NCBI GenBank assembly: GCA_009599575.1
Contig: VWND01000004.1
Span: 1,604,001-1,668,000 of the forward strand
DNA length: 64,000 nucleotides
Source of the DNA: Blumeriella jaapii
Lineage: Eukaryota > Ascomycota > Leotiomycetes > Helotiales > Drepanopezizaceae
Direction of reading: 5' to 3'
Below, one piece after another: positions 50,301 to 60,050 of the stretch. The notes beneath the pieces are model-generated. The model made no database searches. It had not been told where the DNA came from and saw only the letters and a list, made by a program, of their open reading frames with translations. Every line of letters starts with the position of its first letter. The first letter of the stretch is position 1. The position numbers and the translations under genes are program-made.

Positions 50301-50640
50301 CTAATCGATTACTTTTACGATTTCAATATAAGACTTTTCAGCGCCTTTTGCAAAGCGTAAAACCACGTTTAAAAGCTGAAATTTATTATTTACGAAAAAA
50401 AGTCGTAGAAAACATTTGTCGCGGCGACACCTAATAATATCATCGACGAAAAATTATCAAAACGTTCGTAAATCTAAACGATACCTCGATTAACATTTCA
50501 TCGAGCTATTTTTCAAAAAAGCAGAATAAACAAAATGATTTAAACGATAAGCGAAACGCTACCCTTTCGCAGAAGCCAATAGCAAAAAAACCAAAAACGG
50601 GTTAAAAAACTAAAAGAATATAAAATTAAAAAATTCGGTT
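47360..50640 (+). pseudogene. ORF3 of R1-C, ~1,090-codon unknown protein after integrase
   Basis: One frame can be followed, with scattered TAA/TAG at former Gln and Trp codons. It runs from an FSEFKQAYNTAI helix-like start (47480), through EAKKARNNKKKITDRILRFL (47700) and ILFRHFARFFEIITFTKKKV (47815-47870). It continues with ISFFTTVCKLIDDVMQSLKK (47940), then a long Lys/Glu/Ser-rich middle (48190-48760), then FDDKTIQKFYFDIFI (48790). A mixed domain follows: NGKFCYFYIRYYAVYYDLII (49050) and NRFAAIRNSDYDVFEINFNN (49125). The part at 49770-50006 reads YNSEIIEAYLQLYHDAKLIK. The end near 50250-50600 has LREAKALIGFNYDELIDYFY and a Lys/Gln-rich tail. No membrane segment, signal peptide or known enzyme motif is seen. 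Start codon not resolved. Present at the same place in R1-A and R1-B, so it is part of the element. Captured host gene, env-like position without env features, or regulator: undecided. Confidence 0.72.
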
Positions 50641-50750
50641 TTAATTAATTGGTTTTTAAATTATATAAAATAAACTAGATTGCATTTATTAAAATTATAT
50701 TTTTCTTTGGTCGTAGTCAAAAACGATTACGTATATTATTTAAAATAGAA

Positions 50751-51017
50751 TATAAAACGATAATATTTTGTATTAATAAAAATTGGTAATTTTAGCTATA
50801 ATCGAGGCATAGACCCCTTCGAGACCCTCTGCTATTAACTACTTTCAACAGGTATAAAAGCAAAGCATTCCCTTAAATAATATTATAGGCACGCAGTCCA
50901 ATTCATATCTTCACTTATTTTTCTTTTCCTTTCTTCAGTCTTTTCTAGGGATTCCCTAGACTATCTTACCCACCGACATATGGCCGTATCAGTCTGGTTT
51001 TCCTACCTACTTTTACA
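50751..51017 (+). repeat. R1-C 3' LTR
   Basis: 267 bp, TATAAAACGA to CTTTTACA. TATA box at 50853-50860. It keeps more C in its right half than the 5' LTR, but its first bases have mutated TG to TA. Confidence 0.94.
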
Positions 51018-51196
51018 TTGGGTACGAACCATTTCGGGCATTAAGCCCCGCGTTAAGTCACGTAACCTTTAAGCGCAACCATTGTATATATAATTCGCGA
51101 CTCCGAGCATTTTAGCTCGGTGTTTTTCTTTTAATTTACATGCCGTACCTTTTGGTCCATATCACCCTTCTGATCACCCTCAAGCTAGCTGTGACA
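51018..51196 (+). repeat. R3-a 3' LTR, right piece
   Basis: Resumes with TTGG and runs to GCTGTGACA. TATA-like TGTATATATAA near 51083-51093 and a perfect 6-bp hairpin CCGAGC-N6-GCTCGG at 51103-51120 followed by T-rich sequence. Both are conserved in 52191-52433. Confidence 0.9.
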
Positions 51197-52190
51197 TTTA
51201 TAATATTCGATTTTTAAATAATTAATTGTACGATGCTTTGTTTTTTGGCAGCGATTGCATTTCGAAAAATAAAAAAAATCGTTAAAAATTCTAGGATTTT
51301 AAGGAATCTTATTAAAATTATCGTTTTTCGCTTTCGTTTTTCTTTTTATATTGTATTTTCGAATCGAAAACGGTATATACTTATTTTGGCTTTTAAGCTT
51401 TAATTTTAAATATAAGTTTTTTCTTTTCTTTTTTTTTACGCTCGTTTCGTCGTTTATTATTTTTAGTTTCGTCGCTAATAATTTTATTAATACTTTCGAT
51501 ACGACGAGCGATTAATATTAATTTTTCGTAAAAGCTTATAGCTATAATATTGTTTCTTTTGATAATTTCTTTTCGAAAAATAAATCGAAGCTTTGCGAAA
51601 AGCATTTTTTTTAGTCGCATCGTTTATTATTTGCAACTGCTATTCGAAATTATTCAAATAAGCAACGAAATCGTCGACCATTTTATATTTTTTTTGCTTC
51701 GCTACATCGTATAAATTCGAAGCGGCGATTTCTCGGTTTTCCGCATTTATTAAAAAATCTAATATCCATTTTTTAAAATCGTTTTATATGATTCGAATAT
51801 TTATAAACGTCGTTTGTATCCGATTTTCTTTTTTTTTTTATCGTCGAAAATTAAAACATAAGCGTTAATTTTCTCTTAATTAACATAAAATATTACTTTT
51901 TTATTTTAGCGGAAACTTTGTTTTACGCGCCGAATAAAAAATTAAGCTTTTTTAATATTTTTTCTTCGATGTACTAAATAATCTTTTATTTTTAATGCTT
52001 TTCGGCTCGAATTCGTTATATTTCCTATAAAAAGTATAATATATTCGAAAAATATGCTAAATCGTTTTTCATAAATATTATTATCGTAATACTTCGAAAA
52101 TATTTTATAATAATCGCCGGCTTAAATTTTTTTTTTTTTTAATTAAAACGGTATTAAAAAATATAAAAACCTTTTTTTCGATATTTTCGA
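51197..52190 (-). pseudogene. R5, gag fragment of a fifth Gypsy family
   Basis: On the minus strand, from right to left: NAENREIAASNLYDVAKQKK near 51750, FVAYLNNFE near 51665, then 51620-51393 with MLFAKLRFIFRKEIIKRNNI and ILIARRIESINKI. This is the classic gag sequence of Maggy/Tf1-like fungal elements, where capsid ends in 'KLRPELR-x-EI'. A zinc knuckle CNRCQKTKHRTIN lies near 51277-51236; its last Cys has become Tyr. The fragment is cut at both ends by R3 LTRs and no protease or pol follows. Confidence 0.85.
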
Positions 52191-52433
52191 TGTTACGATT
52201 CTGCCAGTGATATAGGTGCCAGTGGTATGATTGCCGGTGGTGTTGGAATAAGGTTTGGGCACGGACCACCTCGGCCACCAAGCCTCGCGCTAAGTCACGT
52301 GACCTATAACCGCAACCTATTGTATATAAAGTTCGCGACCCCGAGCATTTTAGCTCGGTGTTTTTTTTTCAATTTATATACGTACCTTTTGGTTTATATT
52401 ACTTTTCTGATTAATTTTAAGCTAGCTGTGGTA
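52191..52433 (+). repeat. R3-b 5' LTR
   Basis: 243 bp, TGTTACGATT to GCTGTGGTA (CA to TA). TATATAAA at 52323-52330; hairpin CCGAGC-N6-GCTCGG at 52341-52358. TTGG at 52255-52258 is the intact counterpart of the R1-C target. The plus-strand open frame 52227-52436 is LTR, not protein. Confidence 0.92.
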
Positions 52434-54053
52434 TAAAAAAAAAACCAAATAGTTTTCGCTAAAAAGCTTTATATCCACGGTTAAAAATTCGATTTGCTTT
52501 TATAATTCAAACTTTTTTCAGGCCGTTCGTACCGACGTTTATTTATCGGTGCTTTGATCAGAACTTTTTTTTATTAATTTTATTTTTTAAAAAAGCTGAA
52601 ACTTTTTTTTTTTTTAATTCGATTTGCTTTTGCAATTCGAATCGCTTTTTTTTTAATATATTCTATGTTTTTTTTATAAATCGACGCGGCATTCGAAAAC
52701 GAACGCAATTCGTGCGATTCGGCTTCGAGTCAGCATTTTCACTTTTTGTTTTTGCTTTTAGCGCTTTCGAATTTTTATTCGTTTCAGGCTTTTTCGACGA
52801 TTTTGACAGCGAGTTTTTATTTTTCGATTTTTCTACCGAATTATAATCATTTGCTGGATTCTTTCGTTTTATTATCGAATCTAAAATCGAATTATACGAC
52901 GCTAATATTTTAATATTTTCAAACCGACGAATATTTCCAAACCGATTATTTAGCATATTTGCTAACGCTAAAAGATTTATTGCGGCCCAGAAATTTCAAA
53001 TCGCTTAAATAATCGTTTAAGCTATTATCGCCGCTCGTTTTCCAGCCTTTTTCGCTAATATCGTTCGCGACGCTTTTTTTATTTCGAATTTCGCGCGTTT
53101 TTACGGCGGATTTCTAATTGATTTCCGAATATTACTTTTTCGTTTTCGATCCAGCTATTTTTCGAGTCGAACTATTTAAAATCAAATATTTTTATTACGT
53201 TTTCAGCGATTATTAAAAAAAGGTTAAATATAACGCATAAAAGATAAATATAAAATTGTTTATTAAAAAGTATTTAAGGAATTTTATATAAAGCATAAAT
53301 TAAGCCAAAGCATATTTTAAATACATTATTGGAAAAGCAAAAATTATTATTTTAAAACATTTGAATTCCGAATTTTATAATTAAACCCAATCGGCCCGAA
53401 ACGTTTTTCGTATTTTTGATTAGCGCTTTTTTAATTACAATCCCGTTTAATTTGCTAAATTGCAATATAACAAATTTTATATAAATAGCGGTCAGATTTA
53501 TATTAATTTTCGTTTTTTATTTATTCGCTACGTAATTATTAGTAAAATTACTAAATACCGTTAGTTTGAAAATATATACGAAAAAATTGTTTTTATTTTT
53601 AAATACGATTTTCGAATAAAAAAGTATAAAATAAATAATAATTATATTGTTTTTAAACGAGTTTTTGGCCGTTGCGAATAAAAAGTCACGTAATATCCGA
53701 GCTAAAAAAATAGCTTCTGTCCGTCGTATAAGTTATTTTTCTTTTGCTATAGCTTTTGCTAATTAAAATTCTAGGCGTATTCCCGATATTTTTAAAGTTT
53801 TATAACGTTTTACTTTTTCAATTTATTTTACTCGTACGGCTTTTTCCTTTTTTAATAAAGATTTTTAAAAGCGTATAATCATTATTTCTGTTATTTCCGG
53901 TTTTTTTCGTTTGGCTGCGCGTTTTTTTAACGCTTATTATAATTGCGGCAAATCCGGCCATTTCGCAAACGTTTGCTTCGATGCTAAATTTAATCGCAAA
54001 AACGCCGAAATAGCTATCGACGAAAAGCAAAACGATTTATTAAAAAACTTTTA
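52434..54053 (+). pseudogene. R3-b gag with zinc knuckle
   Basis: Long, stop-rich region ending in AYYNCGKSGHFANVCFDAKF at 53932-53992. This is a CCHC knuckle in which the first Cys has become Tyr, followed by a short acidic end and a stop at about 54053. An ASVRRISYFSFAIAFAN stretch near 53710-53765 is the Arg-rich linker. The minus open frames 52956-52663 and 54030-53818 are antisense. Confidence 0.8.
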
Positions 54054-55270
54054 AACTGTAACAGAAACTTTTATTATAGCAAAAAATTTCGATTTATAAA
54101 AGGATTTAAAATTTAATCAGCGCTTTTTAATAAAAAAGCGACAGTTTTTAGTTTTTATAAAATTAATACGCAATAAATTATATATTAAAACATTTGCATA
54201 TATCGATAGCGGAATTAATATTTTCGGTGCGATTAAATTTTTTTTAGCGTATTAATTTTCTTAACGTTTAGAAATAAGTTTTATTCGGCTATATAAGTTT
54301 ATTATATTTACCGGCTATAATAGCGAGCGGAAAAAGCTTATTTTTTCTGTTATTTTTTTTTTTTTTACGATTAACCGACGTCGTATAAATTTTCTTTTTT
54401 TAATTATAAACTTAAGTTTTACCGACGTTTTTATCGATTGCAAATTTTTATAGCATTACAATTTTAAGCAAGCGTGTAACTAAAAAATAAAAAAAATAAA
54501 ATGGCTATCCGATATATTTATTATTTTTTATTTTAATAAACAATTGTTCGTCGATTTTAATCAGCGAAAAAAGCCTAAGATGCTTAGTCGTATATATTAA
54601 AAAAATACAAATAAACGAAACAGCGCAATAAAAGTTTTATATACTTTTGCTAATATCTTTATAACGATCAAAAAAGCTTATTTAAGCTTTGAAGCTGGTA
54701 GATCTTTTACGTTTATGCGATATTTTAAAAGCAGTTTGCATAAAATAAAAAAGGTTTTTATTGGCAGCTTTAAACCGACCAAGCCGGTTTTTTTAGCCAG
54801 GCTAATTATCTTTTTTGATTTCAATTGCAATATCAGCTGTATTTCCGCTTATGTATTTAACGCTTTACAAATACGTTACGAAAAGCGAATGCGAGCCGCG
54901 AAAAAAAAAAATTATTATTACTTAGCGATTGCAACTTTGTCGCTTTTGTTTATAATATAAACAAAAAACGTTTTCGCCGCGCGAAAATCGCCGAGTTTAA
55001 AAAAATTATACAATTCGCGGCAATAAAAAGCATTTCTGTTTCCGACGCTTTACAAATTAAATATAACGATAACGTGGTTTTTGTAAAAAAGCTTTTTCCA
55101 GCTTAATATTCGAAGTTCGAAAAACTTTTTTATAAACAAAAAAGCGATAAGCTCGCTTTTCGCCGCTTCGATATAAATTACAAAATATATTTAGCTACGA
55201 AAAATAAGTTTTTTATAAAATTATTTAAACGCTTTACGAATAAACAGCTTATAAAAGTCAAAAGCTATAT
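54054..55270 (+). pseudogene. R3-b protease and linker
   Basis: YIDSGINIFG near 54196-54226 keeps the retropepsin D-S-G. FRLYKFIIFTGYNSE-like segment near 54285-54325 fits the fold. The open stretch 54715-54960 (MRYFKSSLHKIKKVFIGSFK, then LQIRYEKRMRAAKK) is the linker before RT, shared with R3-a. Confidence 0.75.
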
Positions 55271-55527
55271 TTTCAATAATTTGCACAAAAGTTTTATTAA
55301 ATTTTTTAATGCTTTTTTCGCCGCCTCGATTTTATTTATTAAAAAATCAAACGGCTTTATACGCTTATATATCGATTATCGTAAGCTTAACGATCTTACG
55401 AAAAAGGATTTTTACTTTTTGCTTTTGATTAACGAAATGCTAGCGCGAATTATTAAAGCCAAAATATCTATAAAAATTAATATTTAATAAATATTTAGTC
55501 GAATTCGGATATCCGAAGAATTTAAAA
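55271..55527 (+). pseudogene. R3-b reverse transcriptase, first half
   Basis: Open stretch 55281-55487: HKSFIKFFNAFFAASILFIK, GFIRLYIDYRKLNDLTKKDF, LLLINEMLARIIKAKISIKI. RT blocks 1-3. Breaks at the TAAAA target (55523-55527) of R2-c. The minus frame 55643-55440 straddles the junction and is not real. Confidence 0.88.
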
Positions 55528-55796
55528 TGTAACGATCTAATCAGTCGAAAGGCTGGGAGATCAGTCAACTGGTCGCCGTGTTCATATAATATAAAAAACG
55601 AGCCTTTGGTTCTGTAACAAAGATATTCATTTAAAATCAACAATTGTAAAAAGCAAAGATTGCTAAAAAAAAAAAAGCTTTATATACATAAATAATTTAT
55701 ATAATTGATAAAAGACCCACCAGAAGACCAAAAAGCTTGCAGCTATACGTAATTGCTAGAATAATACGAGAAATGGCAAAAGAATAAATCGTCATA
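55528..55796 (-). repeat. R2-c 3' LTR
   Basis: 269 bp; reverse complement of 23855-24120, with two extra bases in A runs. Abuts the polypurine tract at 55797-55810. Confidence 0.93.
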
Positions 55797-56130
55797 CTAT
55801 TCCCCCATCCGAAAAAAGCGCGCTTTCGAACTTTTATTTATTAATACGTCGCTATTTAAATAATTGTATAAGTTTAAATCTTCGGAATACGCTTTTAGCC
55901 AGTTTATAAGTTTTGCAAAAAAACCGGAAAGCTTTTTATGCGCTAAATAAAAATCGCGTATTTTTAAAAAAGCATATATAAAATCAAACGCGAAATACCA
56001 CGTAAAATTTTTATTTAAGCTTATTTAAAAAGTTTTATACTAAAAAGTTTTTCGTTGTATTCGACAAGCGATTAATTCTTCGATTTCGTATTTAAGCTTA
56101 TTAATTATATTAATAAATTCAGAGGCTAAA
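55797..56130 (-). pseudogene. R2-c polypurine tract, chromodomain and tail
   Basis: The tract is GGATGGGGGAATAG on the minus strand. Beyond it the tail and chromodomain match R2-b: a RIAYFMQRK-like opening near 56090-56060 and the KDFTWYFAFDF aromatic patch near 56010-55985. Confidence 0.7.
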
Positions 56131-57330
56131 TTAATTTAATTTGAAAACGCGTCGTTAGCTGCTTTACGCAATCGATTAACGTGAAAAACTAAATATACGT
56201 TTATAATACTAAAAAAGTTTAGCTTAAAAGCGTTATCGAAAATTTTGGCTATAATTTTAAAAAAGCCGTTTATAAAATTGTCGAGCTTGCGAAAAGGCCG
56301 GAAAATCGGAAATAAACGCATATCGAGCTATACGTAATCGCTAACGTTAAAATCGATCGCGCGGCGAAACTTATTCGTATTTTATTTTATTTTATCGTAA
56401 GCTTATTAAAAATGCGATCTGGCGAGGTTTCAAGCGTTGTAATAGCGACGAGCGTATACACGAGCTTCGTCTGCGTTTAACTTATGTAAAAAGTTGGAAA
56501 AAAGAAAAGTATCTCGCTTTCAGTTTTAATTAATATAAAAATTATAATCGTATATAATTTCAAAAAATAAAAAGCCATTTAAGCTTTTGTGAAAAAAAAC
56601 CATTTAAACGAAATTTATTATTAAAATAAATTCGTTTTAATCGTTTTAATAAAAGTTTACGAAAAATCGAAAGCGTTTTTGCAAATATTAATTGTAAATT
56701 TCGGTCTGACCGTCGGTTTCGAAATAAACGGCTGTCGAAAGCTTTAATTGCGTACCGAATATTTTGTTTAATTCAAACCAGAAAGTAAATTAATATTAAA
56801 AGCCACGATCGCTAATAATACTTTTTAAAAGGCCAAAATACCTGTATACGTGAAATATATACAATTTGGCGAAGCTTCGAACGTCGATATTTTTATAGCA
56901 AAAAATCGAAATAGCTTGCTTAAAAAACCGATTTATTATTATAAATACGTTATCGTAACCGTATTTGTTTTTATTAAAACTGCAAAAGTTTATTATAATA
57001 TGCTTTTAAAAATGGTTAAAAACAGAAAAAAAAAATTAAAAAAAGCCGGGGCGTTTATTTTTCAAAACAGAACTTTTTCGATAAGGGTAGCAATTGCGAT
57101 AATATTATTTTACGAAAGCTGTTATATCTCGCTAATAATATTAATCCGAAAACAATTCCGTAATTTTGCGAGCGCTGAAATAAACGGTAAAAATCTGGTC
57201 GTGCATTTTTCGCACGAAGGCCAAACGAAAATAATCGACGTTTAAGATTATTAAACGACCGTAATATAACAGCAGGTCGCGTTTAAATATATACGAAAGC
57301 GGAGTATTATTATCGTCGTTTTTTTCGTAG
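56131..57330 (-). pseudogene. R2-c integrase
   Basis: The C-terminal open stretch 56321-56136 reads MRLFPIFRPFRKLDNFINGF and INVYLVFHVNRLRKAAN. Core and zinc region run to 57330. The plus-strand 131-residue open frame 56850-57245 is antisense to the core and should not be called. Aligns with R2-a 20230-21371. Confidence 0.8.
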
Positions 57331-58230
57331 CGTTTCGTATAACTTTTTTTCGAAAAGCTATCAGGCTGCTAGTTATGCGATTAGCATAAAAAATTTGATT
57401 AACGATACGGAATGCGAAAAAAAAATTTAGCTATTTCAACGATAAAAACAGCTGTTTCGAAGGCCGTAGAAAATCGGAGTTTTTTAATTAAAAAACGATA
57501 ATCGATCTGATCGGCTCGAAAAAAGATTTGCAAGCGTTAAATGCGTTTAAAAAATTTTTAGCGGTCGAATTCGCTCGTACGACGTGTTAATGCGTCAGCC
57601 AAAAAATTGTGTTTATTTAGTTTATACGTAATAAAAAAGTTGTAATCGGCGAAAAGCTCGGCCCAGCGTATTTATCGAACGTTTAAAAGTTTAAAAATTA
57701 TAAAATATTCCAAAACTTTATAATTAATAATAATTTTAATTTAATAAACTAAGCTAATAAATTCAGTACAAAAATTACTTAGAAATTTTATAATTACGAG
57801 CAATTTTTACCGTATACGACGTAATTTAGCTTTGCGAAAGCCATGGTTTTGCTAAAATAAGCGACTGATAGCCAATCGTTATTATAAAATTGCGAAAGCA
57901 CAAAAATCATTACGCCGTCGGAAACGTTAATTTCCAATATATAAGAAAGATTTTGCTTATAATATTATAAAATAATACAATAATAAAAGCTAATATAAAA
58001 AAGTCGAAACTTCTTAACATTCAAAAGTAAAATTATAAAAACGTTAGCTTAAATCAAATAAATCAAAAGCTTTGCAATCATAACGTAGTTTCGAATAAGA
58101 CGTCGATAAAAGTTATAAAAACCAAAAAAGCTTTATACACTTTTTACAATAATAAAAGGCTTTTAATAAGCGATCACGGAAACTTTTTTTAAATTTACTT
58201 TTAAGCTTTTAATCGAAATAATATTACTTA
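57331..58230 (-). pseudogene. R2-c RNase H and linker
   Basis: Counterpart of R2-a 19400-20230. The R2-a insertion point in R2-b matches about 57510-57514 here (ATCGG, complement of CCGAT), still intact. Confidence 0.65.
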
Positions 58231-59000
58231 GATAACGGATTCGAATAATATTAAATTTAAACTTCCAAATATCGGCCTGTAATTTAGCGTTAACAAGCTT
58301 TTAAAGCATTTTGCGAACGTATATAACATATTCCAAAAGGTCGGACGAATAAATAAAAATGTTATTTAAATATATAATATAAAAATCGTTTAAATAATCG
58401 AAAAAAACGTCGTTTATATAACGTTAGTAAATTACGGATTTATTAAAAAAGCCAAAAAATGGCATTTTACATTAATAAGCAGCGTAACGCGTACAAAACG
58501 TCGTTAGTTTTTTATTAGCGGAGTCCATTCGAATTTCATAAAAAACTTAACGAATATCGAGCTTTGTAAAAATTCGCGCTTGCGAAAGACGAGCAAAAGC
58601 TTTATCGATAAAAAAAAAATAGCGACTTTTACGAATAATATTATTAAAAGCTCGATAATCGATACAAAAACGTAATAAACCGTCGGGTTTTTAACGAAAA
58701 ATATTAAAACAGCGAAAAAAGCGGTGGAAAATTCGATAAAACCTTTGTTAAAATTATTTTACAAATAAGTTTCAATAGTTTCGAGCTTTAAAATCGATAT
58801 TTTGTATAAAAAATGTATTTCAGCTTTTTCTTACTTACGATAAGCTCGATTTTATAATCGTAAGGCCGGTAAATAGCTAGCTCGTTACTAGCGGCTTTAG
58901 AAAACACGTGTTCGAAGTTTTTATACTCCGGAAAAAAAAATTCGAAAAAAGATTTATTCGAAATTAGCTTTGCTAAGCTAGTTAAAAGGATCGAAATCGA
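58231..59000 (-). pseudogene. R2-c reverse transcriptase
   Basis: Reads ARIFTKLDIR near 58580-58550 and FYIIYLNNIFIYSSDLLEYV near 58390-58340: Y-x-D-D is Y-L-N-N. An FKFNIIRIRYL block follows near 58260. Same RT as R2-a. Confidence 0.85.
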
Positions 59001-60050
59001 TATTTTATTGGTTTTAAAACGTTCGAAAAAACTTTGAAATTAAATCTTAAAAAAAGTATTATACGTAAAATCGTTTAGTATTTTGTCGATCTCGTATAAA
59101 AAGATTAAAAACATTTCAATTGCTTTTTTTCTGGAAATCAGCTTAAAAGCGTATATAATAATTTGGCAAATAAAAATTGAATAAGCAGTAAATTAAAAAA
59201 CTCGTCTTCGAACTGATCGTTTAGAAAATTCAGAAAAAAATGGCTTATTTAAATTACCGATTATATTAAGCTGAAAGGCTATCGCGGCGAAAGCTTTTCT
59301 TCGGTCTTTGGTATAACTGTTTTTCGTAAAACGAAAAAGCTGTTTTAACGAAAGAAAAAAAAAAATAAAAATAAAAATAACGAAAAACAAAATCGGCAGC
59401 CTAGGAAAATGGTGTGATTTTTTAAATTATTCCACTGGCGTCGCTATCGAAATTGGCACCGCGAATGAAATTCGATGTTTTCGCGCTTCGCACAGCGTTA
59501 TAAGTTTGCTATAATTAATCAAAATTTTTGTTACGTTTTACAGCGTCGTTTTAATAGCGAAATTAAATCTTTCGGAAATGCAAATAAGAGATTTTAATAC
59601 AACGAGCGTAAAAGGCTGTAAAAAAGTAAAACTTCGGCCAATAGAGTTTGCGTTTATTACAGTTTAGTAAAATTTGATATTCGGCCAACCAAGCTTTTCC
59701 TAGAATTATACCATAATTTCCGAGGTTAATAATCAAAAAAAAGTAAACAATTGTATTCGGTTATTAATAATAAAATTAAAAAGCGTAAAATATATAATTA
59801 AATGGCCACGAGCTTTATTATATTTTTTTACAAAAAAAAAGCCGGGAAAAATTAAATTAAAAGTTAAAAAAAATAAAAAAAAATTAGCGCCGAATTAATC
59901 AACGCATAACCGTTCGCTTTAAAGTCGGCGAACGCTTTTATTTTATACGAAAAGCTATTTTTAATAAATATAACGGGGATTGTTAATAAATCGCTATTAA
60001 AAAGCTTCCGAACGTTAAAATAACGCATATCGCGTAATACGCTTAAAAAA
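59001..60050 (-). pseudogene. R2-c protease and linker
   Basis: Mirrors R2-a 17471-18620, with the ALADFKANG-type active-site remnant near 59940-59910. The open stretch 59390-59193 (LKQLFRFTKNSYTKDRRKAF) is the linker. DSG is not preserved. Confidence 0.62.

Larger units (their letters stand above)
39738..51017 (+). mobile_element. R1-C, complete 11,280-bp giant Ty3/Gypsy retrotransposon
   Basis: LTRs 39738-40004 and 50751-51017 are both 267 bp, flanked by TTGG at 39734-39737 and 51018-51021. Plus strand: leader, gag, protease, RT, RNase H, integrase, spacer, ORF3. The empty target is visible in the R3-b LTR at 52255-52258. This is the reference copy for the family because it lies in forward orientation without nested DNA. 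Confidence 0.95.
24121..51196 (+). mobile_element. R3-a, Ty3/Gypsy retrotransposon, interrupted by R1-B and R1-C, 5' end beyond window
   Basis: Its own sequence is 24121-26129, 37407-39737 and 51018-51196. The plus-strand order is protease, RT, RNase H, integrase, 3' LTR. It matches R3-b (52191-64000) segment by segment. The 5' LTR and gag would lie left of the window beyond the R2/R1-A stack. R1-B splits RNase H with target duplication CTAA; R1-C splits the 3' LTR with TTGG. Confidence 0.85.

Noticed and set aside
52227..52436. 69-residue frame beginning MIAGGVGIRFGHGPPRPP
   Set aside because: Lies wholly inside the R3-b 5' LTR and is not conserved as a frame in the R3-a LTR.
56850..57245. 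131-residue plus-strand open frame
   Set aside because: Antisense of the R2-c integrase core; partners at 22493-22693 have the same relation to R2-b.
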